Assembly: GCA_026770585.1 (NCBI GenBank)
Contig: MU647895.1
Location: forward strand, 1 to 36,138
Direction of reading: 5' to 3'
DNA length: 36,138 nucleotides
From: Baffinella frigidus
Lineage: Eukaryota; Cryptophyceae; Cryptomonadales; Baffinellaceae
In this document: piece after piece, positions 1-8,735 of the stretch
How the letters are laid out: each line of letters opens with the position of its first letter
How positions within the stretch are numbered: position 1 is the first letter of the stretch
The notes under the pieces: model-generated
Seen by the model: the letters and a program-made list of their open reading frames with translations, nothing else
The model's database searches: none
Told to the model about the DNA's origin: nothing
Translations under genes and position numbers: made by a program

Positions 1-581
1 AAGGACGCCTGGACGAAGCAGTTGACTTACCAAAGTCAAATGAGGCGAGAAAAGGGAAACGTGATTAATACAAGGAAGGCAGCTAACGGCTCCAATTCCC
101 TCCTCACGAGAGAAGGGAATTCGGGTCGGAGCTTCATCCGAAATTTGCCTGCCCATTCCTGTGTCAGTCTGCCTGCCGCGGCGCTCCGCGCCGCCTCCTG
201 TGAGCAGATTCCCCTGCTACACTTCTATACGCTCGTAGAGCTCTATTAAGGAGTAGGGAGGGGGCATTCGTTGTGCCTAAGAAGTAGGATGCTCTGTAGC
301 CTGGCTGTGTTAGGAAGATAGACCCTCCCAGGTCTCACAGCAGCACAAAATACAGATACAAAAATCAATTGTTCCGGGTTTGTCGGATGTGTCTGCTGCG
401 TGGATTCTTCTAAATGGTCGCAGTGCGTCTGCTTGCAAAAACGAGATACCTTCATTTCCCATTCATTACAAGAGAGGACGCGGCTGTTTCCCCGTTGGGC
501 GGCTCTCTCTTCTCCGTACACACACCCACATAGAACACAGTTGTTTATTTAATACAACAGAACACCATTGCAAGGCCGGTT
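1..581. other. Non-coding stretch with inverted repeats
   Basis: I see no convincing gene here. The short open frames on either strand have unremarkable composition, no TATA box and no recognisable motif. The first 200 bases are rich in inverted repeats. One is a nested stem pairing 88-93 with 128-132 and 94-100 with 115-121. Another is a GC-rich hairpin, 178-184 pairing with 188-194 around a 3-base loop. These could be a structured RNA, a terminator-like element or a relic of a mobile element. The right-hand end (about 540-581) is the 3' untranslated region of the ankyrin gene that ends at 582. Confidence 0.4.
544..549 (-). terminator. AATAAA poly(A) signal of the first ankyrin gene
   Basis: On the minus strand an exact AATAAA lies about 33 bases downstream of the TAA stop of the ankyrin gene at 582. 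This is the normal place for a eukaryotic or nuclear-virus polyadenylation signal. Confidence 0.5.
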
Positions 582-2051
582 TTATAAATATTTATACACC
601 TCCCTCAGCGTGTCTGGTTCAAGCCAGCTTGCAGCGGACTTTTCGTCAGATCTACCAGACTGTGACATGACAAATGCGTGAAATTGGACGGCTCGGATAC
701 GATTTTGCTCGGATCGGATGATACCACATGCTGATCCGGTAGAGTTCATTTCCATTTCAGCCGGGATCTGTCCCCGATCATCCTCTGCAAATACGTTAGC
801 CCCCGATTCTATCAATTTCCGGGTAATGATTTCGTTTGGGACTCCGCTTGACTTGTCAGATACATGGACGGTATTAACATCGGTGAATTCCGCTGCATAA
901 TGCAAAGGAGTTCTTCCACGAACGTCTTTGATGTCCATGTTTGCACCCGCCTCGATAAGTAATGATACCACGTTGAAACTGCTATGTTTCACAGCATAAT
1001 GCAATGGAGAGCGCCCTTCCTTGTCTTTGAAATTCACATTTGCCCTGAAAACTATCAATGCTTCAGCTTCAGTATAGCCGTCTCGTATCGAAGCATAATG
1101 CAAAGGGGTGAGCCCTTTCTTGTCTTTGATGTCTATGAGTGTCCTCCTCAACCCGGCAAGTGATTGTATTACCATACGCCTAAAACTGCGACCTGAATCA
1201 TGATCGCTCCACGGCCAATCCCAAATCACCGCCTCATGCAAAGCGCTTTGTCCGTGAATGTTCCGGGCATTTACATCTGCACCCAATTTGGCAAGTAATT
1301 GTATCGCCATAATAGCTTGTTCTACGTCGTTTCCCATCATCATAGCAACATTCAAAACGCTGCGTCCTTGATCGTCACGGGCTTGAATATCTGCTCCTAA
1401 TTCGACAAGTAATTCTATCAAACGAACATTCGTAGAGAATTTCTGTCTGCCATCATCGATAGCACATACAAGTAGCGAACGTCCGGCAATTGTATCTGTG
1501 TTTACGTCCACGAGCATATATTCTTCCCTTTCAAATTGTTCCATGCGGATATTAAGATCAGCCCCTCTCTCAGCCAACAGACGAATCATATCAAGGTCGC
1601 TGGGAGGTAGACCGTGGATATCTAGATTGGATCCCGGAAAAAGCGTCGCATGATGAACAGAAACAAACCATATCGCTGTCATTCCGAACGATGATTGGTT
1701 GTTATTCACATCTGCACCTTTCTCGAGTAGCAGAAATACCATGTCGGTGTCACCATTTTGAACAGCTGTGGCCAATGGCGTCTGTCGGAGGCACGGCCAT
1801 TGTCTATCGCGGTTTGTATAATCGTCCCACGATTCTTCGGTAGCACAACCGTCCACGTTCGCCCCATTCTCTAGCAACAGATGTACCATAGGAATATTAT
1901 GGAGCTGCACAGCGATACATAGCGGTGTCATCTCTACGTACATGTCTCCAATGGGTATAGTGTGTTCCATGGTTTTATCCACAGTAGGATTATTCAGAAT
2001 TTCCGATACAGCATCAATATTTTGCGCTTTCACTGCGCGTGCCAAGCTCAT
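582..2051 (-). CDS. Ankyrin-repeat protein with F-box/PRANC-like C-terminus
   Basis: A 489-residue protein built of about ten ankyrin repeats, most complete in the C-terminal half, where units read like TPLHYA...LLIEAGANMDIKD. Ankyrin repeats bind other proteins. After the last repeat (about residue 430) comes a non-ankyrin tail that ends SWLEPDTLREVYKYL at the stop. Its Leu-Glu-Pro/Leu/Tyr-Leu spacing resembles the truncated F-box (PRANC) tails of ankyrin proteins in large DNA viruses, which recruit cullin-1/SKP1 ubiquitin ligases. That role is inferred from shape only. The frame is open further upstream to a TTG, but the first ATG is at 2051, so I start there. A TATA-like TTATTTAAAG sits near 2086-2095 and a 40-bp element shared with the next gene at 2117-2156. 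An AATAAA follows the stop. The second ankyrin gene (9883-11172) is a distant paralogue. Confidence 0.85.
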   Translation of the reverse strand: MSLARAVKAQNIDAVSEILNNPTVDKTMEHTIPIGDMYVEMTPLCIAVQLHNIPMVHLLLENGANVDGCATEESWDDYTNRDRQWPCLRQTPLATAVQNGDTDMVFLLLEKGADVNNNQSSFGMTAIWFVSVHHATLFPGSNLDIHGLPPSDLDMIRLLAERGADLNIRMEQFEREEYMLVDVNTDTIAGRSLLVCAIDDGRQKFSTNVRLIELLVELGADIQARDDQGRSVLNVAMMMGNDVEQAIMAIQLLAKLGADVNARNIHGQSALHEAVIWDWPWSDHDSGRSFRRMVIQSLAGLRRTLIDIKDKKGLTPLHYASIRDGYTEAEALIVFRANVNFKDKEGRSPLHYAVKHSSFNVVSLLIEAGANMDIKDVRGRTPLHYAAEFTDVNTVHVSDKSSGVPNEIITRKLIESGANVFAEDDRGQIPAEMEMNSTGSACGIIRSEQNRIRAVQFHAFVMSQSGRSDEKSAASWLEPDTLREVYKYL

Positions 2052-2116
2052 ACGAATCGTATGCGTACGCAAATACTGGCACCCTTTAAATAACCGATGG
2101 ACGTGTGAATGGATTT

Positions 2117-2156
2117 GTGAATCGGGTTATTCTTTATATAGTACACATCCAATCCG
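2117..2156 (-). promoter_or_regulatory. 40-bp upstream element, copy A
   Basis: Read on the minus strand it contains TACTATATAAAG and lies 65 to 105 bases upstream of the ankyrin start codon. A copy matching at about 37 of 40 positions lies at 6994-7033, upstream of the next minus-strand gene. Position and TATA-like core suggest a shared promoter or upstream activating element. Confidence 0.5.
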
Positions 2157-2205
2157 TTATGAGACCGACTTACCACACCACATTTGTCTTCAGTGACTGT
2201 GTCCG

Positions 2206-2310
2206 TTGCCACTCATTACAACACCAGAAAGAATTTATTTTCCATTGTCACTCATTACAACACCAGAAAGCATTTATTTTCCATTGTCACTCATTACAAC
2301 ATCAGAAAAC
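2206..2310 (-). repeat. 39-bp tandem repeat carrying stop codon and AATAAA
   Basis: Three copies of a 39-bp unit: 2206-2244, 2245-2283 and a diverging copy from 2284. The unit overlaps the 3' end of the cysteine-rich protein gene. Each of the first two units carries a TAA inside an AATAAA (2234-2239 and 2273-2278). 39 is a multiple of three, so the frame is preserved beyond the stop and the last eleven or so residues would be repeated by readthrough. Confidence 0.8.
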
Positions 2311-5300
2311 GTCTGTTTTCTGGCATCTGTACTTTCTTTATGTCGGTGGTGGTGTTTTACATGTGTCGTCTGTGTCGTCCGTGTCATCCGTGTGTATGTC
2401 ACAAATATCAGAATAAACCCGATGAACGCGCCACCTCCGATGTAGACTTCCATTGGAATATCAATACTTCCGATAGGTGTGGGGGTCGATTGGGTTATAT
2501 CGTCTGGACTGGTTGCTTGCGGTGGGGTTGTTATAATTGTGGGGTTTGTTATGGGTTGTGGGTAAATACGTACGTTTCCGGGGTTGATCTCCGAAACGAC
2601 ACGTACGACGGGTGTGATGGTAGAATCTGGGTAATCAAACACGGTACTCCCGCTTGTTATAATCCGCACAATTGATGTAACGCTTTCTTCGGATGCTTCG
2701 ATTTGCGTTTTTACATTGACACTATTTGTAGCAAGCAAACGCCGTTGCATGGGTGGGTTCGTCGCGTCCTCGAGTGATGCAATCTGTATGGATTTTCGCG
2801 CGATGCCAAGTCCCTTCGACACACTCGCAAGAAATATGCCTTGTTCAAACGTATTGAAGGAAATCAGACTCTCGTATGCAATGTTCACATCGAACGTCGT
2901 TACGAATACAAATTCTTTCAAGATGTTCTGCAGTACGCATACACCGCCATCCTGATCTCTTGCATACCCTGGAATGCAATAGCAATCAACGCCAGCAGAC
3001 TCTTCGTATTGTGGACAATCCACGCAAGCTGTAGAACCGAATGACGGACTATGTGTTGTTTCCCATATACATGCAGTGCACGAACCTGTCCCTAAAGCAC
3101 CCTTGTATGTCCCCGGGTCACATGGCGAACACGCGCTGGTAGGTGTTTTCTTGTGGTACCCGGCTTTGCATGCACAGTCTGTAGCTTCATCACTTGCAGC
3201 TTCTGAGCTCGTGAAAACTGCGCCACATACCGAACACTCCGCACTACCGGCGATGTTCTTGTATGTCCCCTCCGGACATGGCGTGCATGAAAGTCCAGAA
3301 AATCCTTTCGCGCAAATGCAGCTGTCAATCGAGACACCTCCCTCTGTGGAGATCGTTCCCACTGGACACAGTTTGCATTCCCCAGCCCCTTCTATGTCGT
3401 TGTATGTCCCTTCTGGGCATGGAACACACTGTGCGTTACTGCCAAAGACTGCATACAAACCTACACCGCACGTGACGCACACACCCCCAACCTCAATTGT
3501 CCCTGCCGGGCATGCACAGGCACTGGCCATAGTGCTTCCTTCAGTAGATGTCTTACCGTTTAGGCATGACGAGCACTGCCCATCCCCTGGCGTTGTCTTG
3601 TATGTCCCCGCCTCACACGGGCTGCATTGCAACCCCCCCGTTGACATGAAGTATCCCGCCATACACATACAATTCCCTGCTCCCACCGTGTCCTTGAATG
3701 AGCCAACTGAACACACATTGCATACCTCTGTGCCAGCTGTCCCGCTATACCCGGCTTTGCATTTGCAGTCGACAACATTGACACTTGCTATTGCTGAAAT
3801 CCGCCCGGTAGCACATGTATCGCAAACCCCATCCCCCACTCCATTCTTGTACTCCCCTGCTACGCATGACTTACACGTCCCACTAACATGCCGCGTATAC
3901 CCCGCATTACACTCACAAATACTGCTTCCGGAAATGGATTGGGAATTGTCAAGACATGGCTCACAAGCACCTGATCCAACTTCACTCTTGAATTTCCCCA
4001 CAGCACATACACTGCAAACGCTGCCATCTGCGCCTGTGAACCCTGCCATACACGTACACACGCTGCTTCCGGTCGCGGATTGGGAGTTGGTAGGGCAACC
4101 CTCGCAACCACTTGATCCAATTATGCTCTTGAACATCCATGCAAGACACGCATTGCAAGTGCTGCCATCGCCATCTGCGCCTGTGTACCCCGCTGAGCAC
4201 GAACACAGCGCACTACCGGAAGAGGATTCAGAGTTGGCAAGGCAGGTACCGCACTCACCAGTTCCTAAGCTGTTCTTGTAGTACCCAGCACCGCATGGGG
4301 TGCACTCGCCATCTGTCAAATCATGGAACCCCTTCTTACATGCACACGCAGCGCTTCCGGCAACGGATTGTGTACTGATGTGGCAAACCCCACATGAAGC
4401 AGTCCCCACTGTGTCCTTGTACTTCCCTGCTCCACACGATGCACACGTTCCACCGTTTGGCCCCTCGTACCCCGCCTTGCACATACAATCACTCAATGCA
4501 TCACTCGCTGCGTCTGAGGTGCTGGTGGAAGAACATGCCGAGCAATCAGCAGATCCCGTTGCACTCTTGTACTGCCCTGCTACACACGCGGTGCAAGGTG
4601 ACTGACCGTCTAGACCCGTGTAACCAGGGTCACACTGACAGTCTGATACGTCGGTACTTCCACTGATGGAGCTTGAGTATGCATGGCATGTGCCGCACTC
4701 TGTTGCTCCTGCGCCACTGAATTCGCCTTCTGGACATGGTGTGCATACAGACAATTTCTCCTGCGCGCCGAATGTTCCCTCTGGGCAAGGAGTGCATGCA
4801 CTTGACCCCGCAGAGCTGTACGTCCCGACCCCGCAGTCAGAACAAACTGTAGTATCTGCAATGTCACCCTTGTACTCACCGGCCCCACACTGTTGACATA
4901 TCCCGCTAACCAGTTTGTATCCTGGACGACACCTGCATGTTTCTCCGGATATGCTGTCCCTATTTCCTGCGCATATCGCACAGCTCAATGGGTTTGTTGA
5001 TACCTCCTGATACCCGGCGTTACAAACACAGGCTGTGCGGCCAGCATTCGGCCCTGCGTTGGCAGGACAAGTTGAACAAGCAGATGCCCCCGCGTCGGAG
5101 TTGTACGTATTCGGTCCACATGCAAGGCATGCAGCTATCAATGATGTGGCGGTGTCTCCGAGTGCTTTGTATTTACCGACACCGCATGCCGTGCATATTA
5201 CTGCTCCTGTTGCAGGTGCGCCACTCCCCCAGGACCCCGCTGGACATTTACAGGCCGTTCTTAGTCCGCTGTTTCGCACTGAGACAGTGGAGGAAGGACA

Positions 5301-6887
5301 AATAGTACACGGCGCTGCGTTCTCGCTGGATGTTATAACTCCATAATAGTTCACATTGCATTGACATGCATTTATAGATATGCTACCAGTCACCAGAGTA
5401 CTTGAGGAATCGGGACAAGCTGATCCACACTCTGTTTTTCCTGTTCCTCCATCATACGTTGAAAGTTCACATGGTGTACATGTTCCCGAGAGACTGACTG
5501 CAGTGTCGCTAGTTCCCTTGTATTTACCAGCACCACATGCTGTACATGCAGCTGTGGTCCCTCCCCCATAGTATCCCGAGAGGCAGGTGCATGCAGTTTG
5601 CAGTGTGCTGCCCTTCAGCGAGGTTGCTGTCACATCGCATGTTGACGAACAGGCGCTTACTCCCACCTCATTGCTGAACGTCGAGGCGGGACATTGTAAG
5701 CAGGCCCCCACGAGGCTGGCTGTGGTGTCATCAGCCGGCTTGTATGTACCCACACCACATGCCGTGCACGCTACAGCCCCCCCTGTTCCCCAGTATCCCA
5801 TCTTGCATGTGCATGCAGCGGCCGAGGTGCTGCCACTCGTCAGTGAGATAGAGTTGGTAGGACAATCAGTGCATGCCCCATCTGTCTGCAGGACTCTGTA
5901 AGTCCCTGCAGGGCAGGATGTGCATGTGCCGGAGAGAGCTGTGCCTGCAAGAGGTGTGCCTGTAAGCGCGGTGCTCCAGGTGCCTGCAGGACATGCTGTG
6001 CAACCTGCCCTGTCGGTGTTGCTGTATGTGCCTGAAGTACATGCTGAACACCCGGCTGCCCCTGTTCCGGTCTTGTATGTACCTAGAGGACATATGGTGC
6101 ATGAGACCAGAGTGCCACCTCCGGTATACCCCGCTCTACAGATACACGCCGTATTGGCTATACTCTGTATCGGAGAGGTTGTCCCGGTAGGGCATGAAGT
6201 ACACGCGGCCGACCCAGTCGTTGATTTGTACGTTGCAGCCGCGCATCCTTGACAGTTTACACCAGCGGTCGCTAGGTTGCCCGTGTAGCCAGCGTTGCAT
6301 TTGCAATGCTCACTTCCTGCCGTGGATCCACTATTTGCACTTCTCGTTGAACAAGACAAGCACTTCGTGCTTCTTGTGTATGCCCAATCGGACCCAATCT
6401 TATATTTGCCGGCGTCGCAAGCCAGGCAACCTGAATACCCATCATCGTTGTACGCGTATCCCGGTAGGCACCCATTGCATGCCCAGACATTCCCGGGACT
6501 GGATTCACCATTGGTACATGCATCGCAAGACAATGTGTTCCATTGCCTCGGATTTGCAGCTGTGAGAGGGTTTACTTCCATGGTGACGGTCATGACTTTT
6601 TTCTTATTAATTGTATTGCATGTAATGGTGTTACACCGGATTCCGGGGAAGCCAGTTCTTGTTTCTGAATTCGAATCGCATGGCGGCAACACACATTCCG
6701 ATTGAGCAGTGGCATATAGGGGACATACGGTGTAGATTGTTGAGTCTACACAACTCCCACCCCAGTATGCATAAGTTGGGCAAAAGGCCGTCTGGCATTG
6801 AGTGTTGCAATTTGCCAAGGTGGAATGTGTGTTTCGCACCGTAAACGCTGCGCATATTAGCAAAGTCGTCAATGCGTTGTGGATCAT
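2274..6887 (-). CDS. Large cysteine-rich type I membrane protein with GCC2/GCC3 (ephrin-receptor-like) repeats
   Basis: A 1537-residue protein. Residues 1-26 form a signal peptide (MIHNALTTLLICAAF start). Residues 45-1340 hold about two dozen modules of roughly 50 residues with the pattern CxxCxxGxYK...GxxxCxxC...S...GS...CxCxxGY. This is the GCC2/GCC3 (putative ephrin-receptor/TNFR-like) pattern. A cysteine-poor membrane-proximal domain (about 1340-1475) contains RRLL at 1382-1385, a site-1-protease-type cleavage motif. One transmembrane helix follows (about 1478-1496), then a 41-residue basic and His-rich cytoplasmic tail. The start is the first ATG and gives a clean signal peptide. The family is extracellular and often adhesive or receptor-like; here a surface or virion-envelope role is inference. 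The stop overlaps a 39-bp tandem repeat. Upstream is copy B of the 40-bp element. True TNF-receptor function is not supported. Confidence 0.9.
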   Translation of the reverse strand: MIHNALTTLLICAAFTVRNTHSTLANCNTQCQTAFCPTYAYWGGSCVDSTIYTVCPLYATAQSECVLPPCDSNSETRTGFPGIRCNTITCNTINKKKVMTVTMEVNPLTAANPRQWNTLSCDACTNGESSPGNVWACNGCLPGYAYNDDGYSGCLACDAGKYKIGSDWAYTRSTKCLSCSTRSANSGSTAGSEHCKCNAGYTGNLATAGVNCQGCAAATYKSTTGSAACTSCPTGTTSPIQSIANTACICRAGYTGGGTLVSCTICPLGTYKTGTGAAGCSACTSGTYSNTDRAGCTACPAGTWSTALTGTPLAGTALSGTCTSCPAGTYRVLQTDGACTDCPTNSISLTSGSTSAAACTCKMGYWGTGGAVACTACGVGTYKPADDTTASLVGACLQCPASTFSNEVGVSACSSTCDVTATSLKGSTLQTACTCLSGYYGGGTTAACTACGAGKYKGTSDTAVSLSGTCTPCELSTYDGGTGKTECGSACPDSSSTLVTGSISINACQCNVNYYGVITSSENAAPCTICPSSTVSVRNSGLRTACKCPAGSWGSGAPATGAVICTACGVGKYKALGDTATSLIAACLACGPNTYNSDAGASACSTCPANAGPNAGRTACVCNAGYQEVSTNPLSCAICAGNRDSISGETCRCRPGYKLVSGICQQCGAGEYKGDIADTTVCSDCGVGTYSSAGSSACTPCPEGTFGAQEKLSVCTPCPEGEFSGAGATECGTCHAYSSSISGSTDVSDCQCDPGYTGLDGQSPCTACVAGQYKSATGSADCSACSSTSTSDAASDALSDCMCKAGYEGPNGGTCASCGAGKYKDTVGTASCGVCHISTQSVAGSAACACKKGFHDLTDGECTPCGAGYYKNSLGTGECGTCLANSESSSGSALCSCSAGYTGADGDGSTCNACLAWMFKSIIGSSGCEGCPTNSQSATGSSVCTCMAGFTGADGSVCSVCAVGKFKSEVGSGACEPCLDNSQSISGSSICECNAGYTRHVSGTCKSCVAGEYKNGVGDGVCDTCATGRISAIASVNVVDCKCKAGYSGTAGTEVCNVCSVGSFKDTVGAGNCMCMAGYFMSTGGLQCSPCEAGTYKTTPGDGQCSSCLNGKTSTEGSTMASACACPAGTIEVGGVCVTCGVGLYAVFGSNAQCVPCPEGTYNDIEGAGECKLCPVGTISTEGGVSIDSCICAKGFSGLSCTPCPEGTYKNIAGSAECSVCGAVFTSSEAASDEATDCACKAGYHKKTPTSACSPCDPGTYKGALGTGSCTACIWETTHSPSFGSTACVDCPQYEESAGVDCYCIPGYARDQDGGVCVLQNILKEFVFVTTFDVNIAYESLISFNTFEQGIFLASVSKGLGIARKSIQIASLEDATNPPMQRRLLATNSVNVKTQIEASEESVTSIVRIITSGSTVFDYPDSTITPVVRVVSEINPGNVRIYPQPITNPTIITTPPQATSPDDITQSTPTPIGSIDIPMEVYIGGGAFIGFILIFVTYTRMTRTTQTTHVKHHHRHKESTDARKQTFSDVVMSDNGK

Positions 6888-7239
6888 TTGAAATTATCAT
6901 TTTTGCATACAATCTAAATACTCTTCATGCGTGTAACGCATATGTCACACACCACTCTACATGATGAATGCTGCGTAGGGTGTGTTGGTAGCAGTGAATC
7001 GGGTTGTTCTCCATATAGTACACATCCAATCCGAGAAGTCTGTGTACATCGGCCCCGAGAACATAACACGTGGTGATCAGGCTAAAGCCAAGTTGTATTG
7101 AAAAACTGGAATGTCTCACACCATTGCCGGCCCTGGTCCTGCACGTCATATCAATATGATGTTCTGAACTACAGGGTGTGGAGCATGTGAGGTATGGTGG
7201 CCCTGTTGAACTACCATTATCCGGCCAGATATCGCGTCA
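6888..7239. other. Intergenic region with upstream element, no gene seen
   Basis: 352 bases between two minus-strand genes. It carries copy B of the 40-bp element and, closer to the cysteine-rich gene, a TATA-like GTATTTAGA near 6911-6919 on the minus strand. A short minus-strand open frame crosses the element (6925-7149), but it has no supporting features. Confidence 0.4.
6994..7033 (-). promoter_or_regulatory. 40-bp upstream element, copy B
   Basis: Matches copy A (2117-2156) at about 37 of 40 positions, in the same orientation. It lies 107-146 bases upstream of the start codon of the cysteine-rich protein. The TATA-like core reads TACTATATGG here, weaker than in copy A, so the shared sequence may be bound by another factor rather than being the TATA box itself. 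Confidence 0.5.
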
Positions 7240-8631
7240 TCAACTAGATCTGAGCATCTCTATGATAGAATCCTTGCAAACCTCGTGCGATGCGACGAAC
7301 CGCTCCACGTGTGTGATGATGGTGTGATTCATACCACTTTCTGGAAGAATAGCACACCAGTGAAGTCTCCAGTTCTTCTTTTGGTATGAGGCGACATATA
7401 ATTTCATAACCATGGGGTTGTGTATTTCTCGGATCTGTGTCTTTGAAAGTCCAGTGAATGCCTCTGAATGGAAGGCTTCCATCATAGCAAATGGTTTACT
7501 ATGGAAGCGCAAACGTTCGATCACTGCATCTATCACAGCCACTTCTGGGCTGTGTACCGTGTTTTCCATGACGAGTTTGGCCACTTCTTCAGTGACCAAT
7601 GAACAGACCACATCAGTGACATCAAAGCTCTGTGCGCGGAGGAAATAAAGCTTCTGTTTCAACCACAGTGAGATATTGTTCGGGAATCGCACTTTCGTAC
7701 ACCAAGTGTCGAACATGTCGTCGAACATTTTATCACGGGTCTGTAGGGCGGGTCCGATCGCATTCAACCGGTCGCGCAGGCGTAGTCTCCCGGTATACAT
7801 CTGCTTTGCCTTGAGTTGCATGCGTTTCTGCATTCTGATGCGATTTTCATTGTGGTATGTTACGAATTTCATAAACCCTTCCCTTATGACAAGGTTGGTT
7901 AACACCCAGAGCATACCCTCGAAGCATTGATCACTTTCGAACTTGACGCGGTTGTCTACATACTTACCGACGAAGGTCTGTGCCTGTGCGTTGGAGGCGG
8001 ATGTTTCCGGTCGGATGCCGGTTGTAGCCACTGATTTTGTATCCTTGGTTGCAGGGTGGTGGTGGAGTCTGGTGTATTGGTAAACAATCGCACTCATTGG
8101 TTGGTTGGTGACACTGCATAGCACGAATAGGCGCATGACGTGTTCGAGTGGCATTGATATACCAGATTGTTCGAGGAGTTTGGTAAATGTGGACAACACG
8201 CTGGGACCGGGGTGTTTTGTAGCGTTTTGTTGAGAGCTTATATCCCCACTCAGAGTGAAGAACTGCATTGCATCTATCCACGCCACCGTGTTGTTTCCAA
8301 ACACCATCATCCCAGGTACAATGCTTGTCCAGTCTACGAACACATTCGGTATTATGGCCTTGCATAGACCCTGTGTGTCGACACCACCAAGGCTGAGTAA
8401 TATGCACAACTTCATAGCGGAATCATATTCATTGACGTCGACACCATGTTTCTCACAGAACAATACAAATGACTCCACAATACCCTGTGACTCTGATTTA
8501 ACCGACGTAGTGAGTGCTACAGCCGGTCTCACATCAGGTGGTGGACTTGCTGTGCGACTCACGTGCTCTGTCATGTGTTGCTCAAATCGGCCCACGTGGT
8601 CTGAAATACTCACTGCTCTCACAAAAAGCAT
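7240..8631 (-). CDS. Hypothetical protein, 463 residues
   Basis: I do not recognise this protein. It starts at an ATG and ends TGA. It has no signal peptide and no transmembrane helix, so it is probably soluble. It appears largely alpha-helical, with a basic, Met/Lys/Arg-rich stretch near residues 265-300 (around HNENRIRMQKRMQLKAK) that could bind nucleic acid. His and Cys residues are scattered without a zinc-finger pattern. The middle (about 190-215) is a low-complexity Thr/Ser/Ala linker separating an N-terminal from a C-terminal helical region. The gene is divergent from the Bcl-2-like gene across 104 bases, so the two probably share a promoter region. Its 3' neighbour is the cysteine-rich gene in the same orientation. 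No AATAAA is seen close after the stop. Confidence 0.75.
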   Translation of the reverse strand: MLFVRAVSISDHVGRFEQHMTEHVSRTASPPPDVRPAVALTTSVKSESQGIVESFVLFCEKHGVDVNEYDSAMKLCILLSLGGVDTQGLCKAIIPNVFVDWTSIVPGMMVFGNNTVAWIDAMQFFTLSGDISSQQNATKHPGPSVLSTFTKLLEQSGISMPLEHVMRLFVLCSVTNQPMSAIVYQYTRLHHHPATKDTKSVATTGIRPETSASNAQAQTFVGKYVDNRVKFESDQCFEGMLWVLTNLVIREGFMKFVTYHNENRIRMQKRMQLKAKQMYTGRLRLRDRLNAIGPALQTRDKMFDDMFDTWCTKVRFPNNISLWLKQKLYFLRAQSFDVTDVVCSLVTEEVAKLVMENTVHSPEVAVIDAVIERLRFHSKPFAMMEAFHSEAFTGLSKTQIREIHNPMVMKLYVASYQKKNWRLHWCAILPESGMNHTIITHVERFVASHEVCKDSIIEMLRSS

Positions 8632-8702
8632 TTAGAAGAGACTCGAGAAATGCCAACCTTGTTCCGTAGGATATTATTCTTTTGCTGGTAGATTGATCAA
8701 AT

Positions 8703-8711
8703 AGTATATAA
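8703..8711. promoter_or_regulatory. TATA box in divergent promoter
   Basis: TATATAA at 8705-8711, near-symmetric on both strands, in the 104-base gap between the 463-residue gene (-) and the Bcl-2-like gene (+). It is about 25-30 bases before the plus-strand start codon, giving a very short leader, and about 72 bases before the minus-strand start. Confidence 0.5.
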
Positions 8712-8735
8712 CTGTAGTTGACACCCGTCATTGTT

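Noticed and set aside
79-153. tRNA-like pairing of GGCAG and CTGCC ends
   Set aside because: The inner stems do not form a D, anticodon and T arm, and no proper T-loop is seen.
22-521. Short open frames on both strands at the left end
   Set aside because: Length is within chance, with no promoter, domain or biased composition.
3076-4281. A 401-codon plus-strand open frame opposite the cysteine-rich gene
   Set aside because: It mirrors the periodic cysteine repeats on the other strand, has repetitive Pro/His/Leu composition and no known domain; it is a shadow of 2274-6887.
2274-6887. A TNF-receptor decoy
   Set aside because: Module spacing and the repeating YK/GS/CxCxxGY pattern fit GCC2/GCC3 (ephrin-receptor-like) repeats better, and the number of modules is far beyond TNF receptors.
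6925-7149. A 74-codon minus-strand frame across element copy B
   Set aside because: No similarity beyond the 40-bp element, no promoter and no domain; the element is better explained as regulatory.
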